Positions 1 through 7,579 of a DNA stretch of 64,000 nt are shown in pieces; the first letter of the stretch is position 1; each line of letters begins with the position of its first letter. The DNA is from LSCE01 sp050485425 (GTDB lineage Bacteria > Pseudomonadota > Gammaproteobacteria > Nitrococcales > Aquisalimonadaceae). The translations under genes and the position numbers were made by a program. The DNA is taken from the NCBI GenBank assembly GCA_050485425.1, contig JBJHBJ010000007.1:45682-109681 (forward strand). Direction: 5' to 3'. Below the pieces are notes generated by a model. It saw only the letters and a program-made list of their open reading frames with translations. It was not told the DNA's origin and searched no databases.

Positions 1-12
1 CTGGAGGCCTGA
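1..12 (+). CDS. 3' end of an upstream gene (partial)
   Basis: Frame 1 reads Leu-Glu-Ala-stop, with TGA at 10-12. This stop sits 4 nt before the epd start, and the stretch also contains the GGAGG that probably serves epd. In related genomes the gene before an epd/gap-pgk pair is often transketolase, but four codons cannot identify it. Whether this is a real gene end is inference from the spacing. Confidence 0.3.
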   Translation: MEA

Positions 13-16
13 CCCC

Positions 17-1048
17 TTGATCCGGCTGGCCATCAACGGTTACGGCCGCATCGGCCGCTGCGTGCTGCGCGCACTGTACGAGACCGGGCGGCGTGGGCGC
101 ATGCAGGTGGTGGCCGTGAACGAGCCCTCCGATCTCGAGAGTGTCGTTCACCTGACCCGGTTCGATTCCAATCACGGCCGTTTTCCCGGCCATGTGGAGC
201 AGGACCGGGCGGGAATGCGGGTCGATGGGGACCGGATTCGTGTGACGCATGCGGAGGCGCCGGAGGGCGTGGACTGGTCCGGTATCGATCTGCTGCTGGA
301 TTGTTCCGGCAGTTTCGGTGATCGTGCCACGGCGCTCCGCTATCTGGCGGCGGGGGCCCCCCGTCTGCTGGTTTCCAATCCCATGCAGAGCGAGGCGGAG
401 ACGGACCTGACCGCGATCATGGGGGTGAATCACGATCAGCTCGGGGATGCGGTCTCCATCGTCTCGAACGCGTCCTGTACGACGAACTGCATCATTCCGG
501 TGCTGGGGCTGATCGACGATGCCTATGGGGTCGAGGCGGGCAGCATTACCACGGTGCATTCGGCGATGAACGATCAGCCGGTGCTGGACGGTTACCATCG
601 CACCGATCTGCGCCGCACCCGTTCGGCCATGAATTCCATTGTGCCGGTCTCCACCGGCCTCGCCCGCGGGATCGATCGCCTGTTGCCGGCGCTGGCCGGG
701 CGCATCCAGGCGCATCATTTGCGCGTGCCGACCGCCAATGTCTCGGCGCTGGATACCTGCCTGCAGTTGCAACGGCCGGCAACGGCGGAATCCGTGAACG
801 CGTTGCTGGCCGAAGCGGCACGAGGCCCGTTCCGCGGAATCATGGACTACACTGAGATGCCGCACGCATCCTGCGATTTCAACCACGACCCGCATTCCGC
901 GGTGATCGACGGCACCCAGACCCGGGTCAGCGGCGATCGGCTGCTGCATCTGATGGCCTGGTTCGACAACGAATGGGGCTTCGCCAACCGCATGCTGGAC
1001 GTGGCCGAAGCCTGGATGGCGCGCATCGCCAGCCGTCCGGACAGGTAG
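17..1048 (+). CDS. epd: Erythrose-4-phosphate / glyceraldehyde-3-phosphate dehydrogenase family protein
   Basis: NAD-dependent phosphorylating aldehyde dehydrogenase of 343 aa. The N-terminal Rossmann motif NGYGRIGR lies at residues 7-14. The active-site segment SNASCTTNC places the catalytic Cys at 154, and the general-base His is in TTVHSAM near 181. Residues VNEPSD after the second strand, and the conserved DYTEMP and DFNHDPHSA blocks, look more like Epd (pyridoxal-phosphate pathway) than GapA, although a glycolytic role beside pgk is possible. The start is TTG at 17, preceded by GGAGG at 3-7; no in-frame ATG is visible before the window edge. A 425-nt gap with a palindromic repeat separates it from pgk. 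Confidence 0.85.
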   Translation: MIRLAINGYGRIGRCVLRALYETGRRGRMQVVAVNEPSDLESVVHLTRFDSNHGRFPGHVEQDRAGMRVDGDRIRVTHAEAPEGVDWSGIDLLLDCSGSFGDRATALRYLAAGAPRLLVSNPMQSEAETDLTAIMGVNHDQLGDAVSIVSNASCTTNCIIPVLGLIDDAYGVEAGSITTVHSAMNDQPVLDGYHRTDLRRTRSAMNSIVPVSTGLARGIDRLLPALAGRIQAHHLRVPTANVSALDTCLQLQRPATAESVNALLAEAARGPFRGIMDYTEMPHASCDFNHDPHSAVIDGTQTRVSGDRLLHLMAWFDNEWGFANRMLDVAEAWMARIASRPDR

Positions 1049-1099
1049 GGAGTCCAGAGCGCAGCGATGCGCACCGGTCGGCCAGGGTGGCTTCGTTCC

Positions 1100-1209
1100 G
1101 GCCGCTGACGGGAGGTTTGCTTCCGGACACGCCGTGAACCCATCCATGGGGGCTTGTCGGCGAGGTCCTTCTCGCCGACAGTCCGGAAGCAAACCTCCCG
1201 CCAGCGGCC
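1100..1209 (+). repeat. Palindromic intergenic element, copy A (variable arms, conserved core)
   Basis: Arms 1100-1128 and 1181-1209 are inverted repeats of 29 nt with one mismatch. They enclose a 52-nt core that itself folds into two hairpins: CCCAT-CC-ATGGG at 1139-1150, and a perfect 10-bp stem TGTCGGCGAG/CTCGCCGACA at 1155-1164/1171-1180 with a 6-nt loop. Four other copies in this window (19530-19740, 19785-19894, about 52771-52879, 53164-53271) share the core, starting ACGCCGTGAA. Their arms mostly differ in sequence yet remain complementary. The left flank CTTCG(A/T)TCCGG recurs next to the other copies. The rest of the epd-pgk gap shows no gene. Confidence 0.9.
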
Positions 1210-1363
1210 TGAGCCTGGCGACGATCCACCCCTGGCGGCCCCGTTCAGGATGCGCTGGCCCGAGCCGGGGAATGGTACGCCCGACGGTGTGGCGCACAAA
1301 CCCTGCGATGGAGCCCCAGTTCGGCCAAGGTGTATGGAGCGCAGCGATATCCGCCAGGCGTAG

Positions 1364-1390
1364 GGTAGTAACCGCGCAGCGGTTGCTACC
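1364..1390. repeat. Isolated 12-bp hairpin in the epd-pgk gap
   Basis: GGTAGTAACCGC (1364-1375) pairs with GCGGTTGCTACC (1379-1390) across a 3-nt loop, with one G.T wobble. No T-run follows, so it is not a typical intrinsic terminator. The preceding GGAGCGCAGCGAT resembles sequence next to the repeat block at 52.7 kb, so this may be another dispersed repeat fragment. Confidence 0.6.
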
Positions 1391-1472
1391 ATCGGGTGTC
1401 AGCCCGAAACAGGGCGCCCTCCGGCCTTGCAGACGACCCGACAGACAACACGCACAGTACAGGACCGACACC

Positions 1473-2651
1473 ATGACCGTACTCCGCATGACCGATCTCG
1501 ACCTGGCCGGCAAGCGCCTGTTGATCCGCCAGGATCTGAATGTGCCGTTGAAAAACGGCGAGGTCGGGGATGACACCCGCATCCGGGCCTCCCTGCCCAC
1601 GATCCGCCATGCGGTGGACGCCGGCGCGCGGGTGATGCTGATGAGCCATCTCGGCCGGCCGAAGGAAGGGGCGTTCGACCCCGAGGCCAGCCTGGCGCCG
1701 GTCGCCGCCCATCTGGAGTCGTTGCTGGGGCAGCCTGTTCGGCTGGTACGCGAGTGGCTGGATGGTGTCGATGTGCAGCCCGGCGAGGTGGTGCTGTGCG
1801 AGAACGTTCGTTTCAACGCCGGCGAGAAGAAGGATGACGAGACGCTGGCCCGGCGGATGGCCGCGCTCTGCGACATCTATGTCATGGACGCATTCGGCAC
1901 CGCGCACCGTGCGCAGGCGTCCACCCACGGTGTGGCGCGTTTCGCGCCGGTGGCCTGTGCCGGGCCGCTGCTGGCCGCCGAGCTGGACGCGCTGGGCAAG
2001 GCGCTGGAGCAGCCGAAGCGGCCCATGGTGGCTATCGTCGGCGGTTCCAAGGTATCGACCAAGCTCACCGTGCTGGAGTCGCTGTCGGGGAAGGTGGATC
2101 AGCTGATCGTCGGCGGCGGGATCGCCAATACCTTCATCGCGGCAGCCGGCCATCCGGTGGGCAAGTCGCTGTACGAGACGGATCTGGTGGATGAGGCGCG
2201 CAAGCTGATGGAGCAGGCCCGGGGCAAGGGCGGTGAGATCCCGGTGCCGGTCGATGTGGTCACGGCAAAGGCGTTCGCCGAGGATGCGGCGGCGGAAACC
2301 AAGCGGGTGGAGGATGTCGCCGATGACGACCTGATCCTCGATATCGGCCCGGAAACCGCCCGTCGCTACGCCGAGCTGCTGAAGCAGGCGGGCACCATCG
2401 TCTGGAATGGCCCGGTGGGTGTGTTCGAGTTCGATGCGTTTGCCGCCGGTACCCGGGCGGTGTCCGAGGCCGTGGCCGACAGCCCGGCGTTTTCCATTGC
2501 CGGGGGCGGCGACACGCTGGCCGCCGTGGCCAGGTTCGGGCTGGGCGAGCGGATTTCCTATATCTCCACCGGAGGCGGTGCTTTCCTGGAGTTCCTGGAA
2601 GGCCGGACCCTGCCCGCCGTGGCGGTGCTTGAGCAACGGGCCGGAGGCTGA
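1473..2651 (+). CDS. pgk: Phosphoglycerate kinase
   Basis: Cytosolic glycolytic kinase that interconverts 1,3-bisphosphoglycerate/ADP and 3-phosphoglycerate/ATP. At 392 aa it is a normal length. The N-terminal substrate region LIRQDLNVP, the SHLGRP motif, the NARF-like ENVRFN segment, the DAFGTAHR block and the C-terminal nucleotide loop SIAGGGDT followed by YISTGGGA are all present. The ATG at 1473 is chosen because the protein then begins MTVLRMTDLDL, matching the family N terminus; the frame stays open far upstream but crosses the palindromic repeat. It is convergent with cfa, with a single nucleotide between the two stop codons. Confidence 0.97.
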   Translation: MTVLRMTDLDLAGKRLLIRQDLNVPLKNGEVGDDTRIRASLPTIRHAVDAGARVMLMSHLGRPKEGAFDPEASLAPVAAHLESLLGQPVRLVREWLDGVDVQPGEVVLCENVRFNAGEKKDDETLARRMAALCDIYVMDAFGTAHRAQASTHGVARFAPVACAGPLLAAELDALGKALEQPKRPMVAIVGGSKVSTKLTVLESLSGKVDQLIVGGGIANTFIAAAGHPVGKSLYETDLVDEARKLMEQARGKGGEIPVPVDVVTAKAFAEDAAAETKRVEDVADDDLILDIGPETARRYAELLKQAGTIVWNGPVGVFEFDAFAAGTRAVSEAVADSPAFSIAGGGDTLAAVARFGLGERISYISTGGGAFLEFLEGRTLPAVAVLEQRAGG

Positions 2652-2652
2652 T

Positions 2653-3867
2653 TCAGCGCAGGATCACCTGCATCAGGTTGATGCGACCGCAGCGGAAGCC
2701 GGCCTCGCAGTAGGCGAGATAGTAGCGCCATAGGCGAATGAACGTTTCATCGAAGCCCTGTTCGCGGACCCGCGGCAGGGCTTTCCTGAAGCGCCGGTGC
2801 CATTCCCTGAGCGTGCGGGCGTAGTCGCGGCCGTGAAAATGGATGGATTCCACGTCCAGCCCGGCCTGTTGCGCGACCGCGCTGAAGCGGTTGACCGAGG
2901 GCAGCATGCCGCCGGGGAAGACGTACCGCTGGATGAAGTCCGGCGTGGTGCGGTACTGGCGGAACCAGGCGTCGTCCAGCGTGATGACCTGCAGCGCCGC
3001 GCCGCCGCCCGGTTTCAGTGTCTTTCGCACGGTGTCGAAATAGGTCGGCCAGTAACCTTCCCCGACTGCCTCGAACATCTCGATGGAGACCACGTGATCG
3101 TAGCGCTCGGTCACGTCCCGATAGTCCTGCAGGCGGATCTCCACCCGGTCCTGCAAGCCCTGGGCGCGCATGCGTTGGCTGGCGTGGCGGTGCTGCTCCT
3201 CGGACAGCGTGAGGCCGGTGACGCGCAGGCCTCGCCTGGCCGCGATCTCGGCGAAACCGCCCCAGCCGCAGCCGATCTCCAGGATATGCTCGCCGCAGAC
3301 GGCGCCGAGCCGGTCAAGCAGGCGTGTGTACTTGCGCTCCTGGGCCCGTTCCAGATCGCCGTCCCCCGGTGTGTAGACGGCCGAGGAATAGGTCATGCCC
3401 GGATCCAGCCACAGGCGGTAGAAGTTGTTGCCAAGATCGTAGTGGGCGGCAATGTTGCGCCGGCTGCCGGCCCGGTGGTTGCTGCGCCGCATGTGGTACC
3501 ACCGCTGTGCCAGCCGGTTGAAGGTGCCGGGACGCGTGGCCAGTGGGCCCAGGGAGGACTCGTTGAGCGCGAGCAGGTGCAGCAGTGCAGTGAGATCCTC
3601 GGACGTCCAGTCGCCGGCCAGGTAGCTCTCGCCGAAGCCCAGTGCGCCGCCGCGCCAGAGCTTTCGCAACAGAGCCCAGGGGCGGTGGATCTGCATCCCG
3701 GCCTCGGGACCTGCCTGCCGGCCGGCCTGACGGATCACCTCCTTACCGGGCAGTTCCAGGGTTAGGACACCATGGCGGATTCTTCGCGCCAGCCCGTGAA
3801 CCAGGCGTCCGGTCAGCGTGCGTGGAATGGTGATTTCGTTGGGCAGTACCAGCCTTCGGTCGGTCAC
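2653..3867 (-). CDS. cfa: Cyclopropane-fatty-acyl-phospholipid synthase
   Basis: S-adenosylmethionine-dependent enzyme that adds a methylene bridge to unsaturated acyl chains of membrane phospholipids. It has 404 aa. The substrate-side motif AHYDLGNNFY is near residues 141-150, the SAM-binding motif EIGCGWGG near 197-204, and the C terminus has the usual RYYLAYCEAGF. The start is GTG at 3867-3865, overlapping the TGA of the upstream DUF1365 gene, so the two are translationally coupled. It is the third gene of an FAD oxidoreductase-DUF1365-Cfa operon, an association known in many proteobacteria and sometimes linked to light or singlet-oxygen stress. Confidence 0.93.
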   Translation of the reverse strand: MTDRRLVLPNEITIPRTLTGRLVHGLARRIRHGVLTLELPGKEVIRQAGRQAGPEAGMQIHRPWALLRKLWRGGALGFGESYLAGDWTSEDLTALLHLLALNESSLGPLATRPGTFNRLAQRWYHMRRSNHRAGSRRNIAAHYDLGNNFYRLWLDPGMTYSSAVYTPGDGDLERAQERKYTRLLDRLGAVCGEHILEIGCGWGGFAEIAARRGLRVTGLTLSEEQHRHASQRMRAQGLQDRVEIRLQDYRDVTERYDHVVSIEMFEAVGEGYWPTYFDTVRKTLKPGGGAALQVITLDDAWFRQYRTTPDFIQRYVFPGGMLPSVNRFSAVAQQAGLDVESIHFHGRDYARTLREWHRRFRKALPRVREQGFDETFIRLWRYYLAYCEAGFRCGRINLMQVILR

Positions 3868-4631
3868 GAGATAGTCTCCCGCGGTGGCGGCGGCTTGCGG
3901 TGGAAGCGGACGCCTTGCAGCCAGAGTTTCAGCGCCTGCCAGTGAATCGCCGCCATGATCTTGAGGGGCATCAGGGGGTAAGTCAGTGCGGCTAGCAGCA
4001 GGCGGCGGTCGGTCAGCCGGTAGGCCCGCTGATGCTGGACCGCGGTCATCTGCGGTCTGCCGTCGACGTCCAGTCGAACACTGGCGGTCACCGTATCCTC
4101 CGGAGCGGTCAGCCGGAAACGGTAGATGCCGTCAAGCGAAAAGAACGGCGATACGTGAAAGCACTTGTCGGTGGAGGCCGCGAAAGATCTTGCCGCCAGC
4201 GGTGCGTTCCGCTCGTGCAGGAGATACCCGTGCCATTCCCCGAAGGTATTCCGGACTTCGCAGAGCACGGCGCGCAGGCTACCGTCGGCGTGGTGGCAAT
4301 ACCAGAGGCTGAGCGGGTTGAAGCCGTAGCCCAGCACGCGGGGGGTGCACAGCAGCCGCACGGGGCCGCCGTCGATGGAAATGCCGGCGGCGGCCAGAAT
4401 GTCCTCGATCCAGGGTCGCCATGGACTGCCGTCCTTCGGTCCGTGGTCGGTGTCGTGGATGCTGTAGAGATTGAAGCGGTTGCGGGAGAAAAGGACGAGT
4501 CCGTCCAGCGCCTGGTCGATACGGTCGATGTCCAGCAGCACCGAGCTGAATCGATAGCGGAAGCGGTAGAACGGCGCCACCCGGCGGCGGTGGACGATGT
4601 TGCCCAGATACAGGCGCGCAGCGGTGGTCAT
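3864..4631 (-). CDS. DUF1365 family protein
   Basis: A 255-aa member of the DUF1365 family, which almost always sits between an FAD-dependent amine-oxidase-like gene and cfa. Recognisable blocks are HRRVAPFYRFRY near the N terminus, the central LGYGFNPLSLWYCH and the KCFHVSPFF segment. The biochemical role is not established; by context it takes part in modification of unsaturated fatty acids or lipids. The start ATG overlaps the upstream stop by 4 nt (ATGA) and its own stop overlaps the cfa start, indicating tight coupling. No signal peptide is evident. Confidence 0.88.
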   Translation of the reverse strand: MTTAARLYLGNIVHRRRVAPFYRFRYRFSSVLLDIDRIDQALDGLVLFSRNRFNLYSIHDTDHGPKDGSPWRPWIEDILAAAGISIDGGPVRLLCTPRVLGYGFNPLSLWYCHHADGSLRAVLCEVRNTFGEWHGYLLHERNAPLAARSFAASTDKCFHVSPFFSLDGIYRFRLTAPEDTVTASVRLDVDGRPQMTAVQHQRAYRLTDRRLLLAALTYPLMPLKIMAAIHWQALKLWLQGVRFHRKPPPPRETIS

Positions 4632-5974
4632 GAGGGTTGCAGTCCGGGGTGCGTCGCCGGCACCCGCTCATCCGCCCCGCTCGGCCATGCTTCCAGCGGG
4701 TCCCGGTCGACGGTCCAGGGCACGGGTACACCCATCCGTTCGGTGACCGCAACGGATGAACGCAGTGCATCCTCGTGAAAGCCGTAGCCGAAGTAGCTGC
4801 CGCAGAACCACAGGCGGTCCCTGCCCTGAATCCGGGAGAGCAGGCCCTGGGCACGCATCGCCAGGCGATCGAACACCGGGTGGTCGTATGCGAACCGGCG
4901 CAGAGTCAGTTCTTCGGCCGGAGGGCGCTCGGGGTTGAGCGTCACGAAGTAGTCCTGATCGCCGCGCAGGCGCTGCAGCCGGTTCATCCAGTAGGTCACG
5001 GCGGGCGGGGCGTCGGCTGCGTTCGCCAGGTAGTTCCACGACGACCAGACCGCTTGCCGCCGGGGCATCAGGCGACGGTCTGTGTGCAGGTACGCCGCGT
5101 TGGTCTGGTATCGCATGCTGGAGAGCAGTGTGCCTTCCCAGAAGGTCGGCCGGTCGATCATGGCCAGCGCCTGGTCGGCATGGCTGGCGATCACCACCTG
5201 GTCGAAGAGCCCCAGCTCGCCGTCTTCGCCGTGCAGCCTGATGCCGTCCGCGGTGCGCTGCACGCGCCGGACCGGACATGCTGTGACGTGACCTCCGCTG
5301 AGTTCGGGCAGCATGCGCCGGACATAGCTTCTGCCGCCGCCGGAGACCGTCCGCCAGGCCGGCCGGTCGGCAAGGTCCATCAACCCGTGATTGTCGAAGA
5401 ACTGCAGGAAACGGTGGGCGGGGAAATCCAGCAGTTCCTGCTGGGGGCAGGACCAGATCGCCGCGGCCATGGGCAGGAGGTAGTTGCGGCGCAATTCCCG
5501 CCCGACACCGGTGCGCTGCAGGAACTCGCCCAGCGACAGCGATTCGTCCGACGGTTCCCGGACGAATCGCTTGCCCATGGCATTGAAGCGGAGGATATCG
5601 CGGCCCATGCGCCAGAACGCCGGGCGCAGCAGGTTGCGGCGCTGTGCGAAGAGGGTGTTGAGACTGTCCCCCGCCCACTCCAGATCGATCGACGGATCGC
5701 TGAAGGCGAACGACATGTCGCTGGCCTGCGTCCGCACGTCCAGATGCCTGAACAGCCGGCAAAGGTGCGGATAGTTGCGTTCGTTGTAGACGATGAAGCC
5801 GGTGTCCACCGGCATGGGTTGGCGGTCCGGGCCGGGCACATCCACCGTGTTGGTATGTCCGCCAACGTAGTCGTTGGCCTCGAACAGCGTTACCTGATAC
5901 CGCCGGCTCAACAACCAGGCGGCGGACAGGCCCGCTATGCCACCGCCCACGACAGCTATCCGCGTGTCAGTCAT
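4628..5974 (-). CDS. FAD-dependent amine oxidase-like oxidoreductase
   Basis: 448-aa flavoprotein with the FAD-binding dinucleotide motif VGGGIAGLSAAWLLS at residues 9-23, followed by the acidic end of the second strand (LFEAND) and GGHTNT. The C-terminal FAD segment LWFCGSYFGYGFHEDAL is typical of the NAD/FAD-binding proteins encoded upstream of DUF1365 and cfa. It is the first gene of the minus-strand lipid operon. The substrate is unknown; oxidation or desaturation of an acyl chain is a reasonable inference. The start ATG at 5974 lies 24 nt from a perfect palindrome at 5999-6015 that could be its operator. Confidence 0.9.
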   Translation of the reverse strand: MTDTRIAVVGGGIAGLSAAWLLSRRYQVTLFEANDYVGGHTNTVDVPGPDRQPMPVDTGFIVYNERNYPHLCRLFRHLDVRTQASDMSFAFSDPSIDLEWAGDSLNTLFAQRRNLLRPAFWRMGRDILRFNAMGKRFVREPSDESLSLGEFLQRTGVGRELRRNYLLPMAAAIWSCPQQELLDFPAHRFLQFFDNHGLMDLADRPAWRTVSGGGRSYVRRMLPELSGGHVTACPVRRVQRTADGIRLHGEDGELGLFDQVVIASHADQALAMIDRPTFWEGTLLSSMRYQTNAAYLHTDRRLMPRRQAVWSSWNYLANAADAPPAVTYWMNRLQRLRGDQDYFVTLNPERPPAEELTLRRFAYDHPVFDRLAMRAQGLLSRIQGRDRLWFCGSYFGYGFHEDALRSSVAVTERMGVPVPWTVDRDPLEAWPSGADERVPATHPGLQPS

Positions 5975-5998
5975 ACTTAATCCAGTTTCGACAAGTTA

Positions 5999-6015
5999 TG
6001 TACAATAATTGTACA
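5999..6015. promoter_or_regulatory. Perfect 17-nt palindrome, candidate operator of the cfa operon
   Basis: TGTACAAT-A-ATTGTACA is a perfect inverted repeat inside an AT-rich island of the divergent region (5975-6156). It is 25 nt from the start of the FAD oxidoreductase and about 140 nt from the TetR start, so it most likely controls the minus-strand operon. Candidate binders are the adjacent TetR protein, or a MerR-type regulator if the TGTACA half-sites reflect that class. Which protein binds is inference. Confidence 0.55.
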
Positions 6016-6156
6016 GTATATTTTATCGATTGCCATCATCTCCCCGGGCGGCGATGGTACGGCGGATGTGGCAGTGCGGCATGGCCGGTTGTCACGGCAG
6101 GCCGCGCTTTCGGTACACTGACTGCATACCAGGGTTGCAGGCAGGGTGGAGGCTTC

Positions 6157-6753
6157 GTGACAGCGAGACAGGGCACGCGACAGCGCATACTTGAGGTCGC
6201 CGAGGAACTGTTCCAGCATCGCGGCTACGGCGGTTTCAGCTATCAGCAGATCGCCGAGCGCCTGGGCGTGCGCAACGCGGCCATCCACTATCATTTCCCC
6301 TCCAAGACTGATCTCGTGCTGGCGCTGCTGCGCCGCTACCGCAGCAGCTTCATCTGGTGGGCCGACCAGATGCGGCGTCGCGGGGAAACCCCGGAACGTT
6401 GTCTGGAGGCGTTCTTCATGCTCGAGCGCCGTTACATGGAGGAAGGCAAGGTGTGTCCGCTGGGTGTCGTGGGCGTGGAGTCCGAGGGTGTGCCGGATGC
6501 CGTCCGTGCCGAAGCGGCAGCCCTGGTTGACGATCTGCTGCGCTGGCTGTCCGCTGTGCTGGCGCAGGGGGCGAAGCAGGGGGCACTGCGCATCATCGGC
6601 GCGCCGGAAACCTGCGCGCTGGCGTTGATGGGCAGTCTCCAGGCCGGTCTGCAACTGGCCAGACTCAAGGGGCCGGACGTGTTCTACACGCTGCTGGAGC
6701 AGCAGCGTGGCCAACTGGGGCTGGTACCGCGGCAGGCAGCGGCGGGGGGGTGA
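6157..6753 (+). CDS. TetR/AcrR family transcriptional regulator
   Basis: 198-aa repressor-type protein. The N-terminal helix-turn-helix covers about residues 10-50 with the signature FSYQQIAERLGV followed by AIHYHFPSK. The C-terminal ligand domain has a PLG-V segment seen in several TetR proteins that sense electrophiles or organic acids. The start is GTG at 6157, preceded by GGAGG four nt away; the frame is open further upstream but lacks family similarity there. It is divergent from the lipid operon and its stop overlaps the start of the LuxR gene (TGATG), so the two regulators are co-translated. The ligand is unknown. Confidence 0.85.
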   Translation: MTARQGTRQRILEVAEELFQHRGYGGFSYQQIAERLGVRNAAIHYHFPSKTDLVLALLRRYRSSFIWWADQMRRRGETPERCLEAFFMLERRYMEEGKVCPLGVVGVESEGVPDAVRAEAAALVDDLLRWLSAVLAQGAKQGALRIIGAPETCALALMGSLQAGLQLARLKGPDVFYTLLEQQRGQLGLVPRQAAAGG

Positions 6754-7535
6754 TGGCTGCCCGGCAAGCCGCCAGATCCGGCATTTTCGCCGAGTTGGAA
6801 GCGCAGGTTGCACAGGTCGCCGATCGCGAGCACCTGCGCCGGCTCTGCGGTCGTGTGGCGGAACATCTGGGTCTGCAGGCCTACACCTACCTGCTGAGGC
6901 AACCGAATTCCTTCATCGATCCGGAACTGGTGGTGCTGTCCAGCTATCCCGAAGCGCTGATCGCGCGGTATCGGCGGGAGCAGATGGTACGGGTGGATGC
7001 GGTCGCGCGATATTGCTACCGTCACTCGCTGCCTGCCACCTGGGCCAGTATCTGGAACCGTAGCGATGATGCTGCCGCCCGCGAGCAGGTGCTGGGGGCC
7101 TTCGCCGAGCACGGGCTGGAATGGGGGGTCGTCATCCCGCTGCACAGCGCGTGCGGCCAGTTGTCCTTGCTGAGCGGCGGGGGCAGGGATACGCCCGCGT
7201 TCCGGCGCCGCCTGCAGCAGACCCTGCCGCAGGCGCTCTACCTGTTGGCCTTGTTGCATGAAGCGGCAAGCGGGCTGGTGGATCGCGACCTGGTCGCTGA
7301 TGGCCAGACCGCGGAACTGACGGAACGGGAGCACGAGTGCCTGGCCTGGTGTGCGGAAGGAAAAACGGCGTGGGAAACGGCGCAGATTCTCGGGATTTCC
7401 GAACGGACCGTGATTTTCCATTTGCAGAATGTCAATCTGAAACTGGGCGTTTCCAGCCGTCAGCAAGCGGTCGCCAGGGCGATCGCCCTGGGTTTGCTCC
7501 TGCCCGCGATACGGTGGTTGCCGGATGAGTTCTGA
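6753..7535 (+). CDS. LuxR-type regulator with autoinducer-binding domain (LuxR solo)
   Basis: 260-aa protein. Residues about 15-165 resemble the acyl-homoserine-lactone-binding domain, and residues about 185-245 form a GerE/LuxR helix-turn-helix (LTEREHECLAW, then ILGISERTVIFHL). In my alignment with TraR the conserved ligand Asp (VRVDAV), Tyr and second Trp (ATWAS) are present, but the Trp of the YPxxW motif is Leu (YPEAL). This suggests an altered ligand. No luxI-type synthase is in the window. The ATG at 6753 overlaps the TetR stop codon by one nt; a GTG at 6750 is an alternative start. Confidence 0.82.
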   Translation: MAARQAARSGIFAELEAQVAQVADREHLRRLCGRVAEHLGLQAYTYLLRQPNSFIDPELVVLSSYPEALIARYRREQMVRVDAVARYCYRHSLPATWASIWNRSDDAAAREQVLGAFAEHGLEWGVVIPLHSACGQLSLLSGGGRDTPAFRRRLQQTLPQALYLLALLHEAASGLVDRDLVADGQTAELTEREHECLAWCAEGKTAWETAQILGISERTVIFHLQNVNLKLGVSSRQQAVARAIALGLLLPAIRWLPDEF

Positions 7536-7579
7536 GCCTGGTCCGGGCCCGATGGACGGTGTCTGCATCCGGGGTTGCC

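Noticed and set aside
1049..1472. CRISPR array or tandem repeat between epd and pgk
   Set aside because: There is a single long inverted repeat with inner hairpins and no regularly spaced direct repeats; related copies are dispersed, not arrayed.
2641..2660. Terminator between convergent pgk and cfa
   Set aside because: The stop codons are one nucleotide apart and no inverted repeat with a T-run was seen; transcription must end within the opposing genes or by a factor-dependent route.
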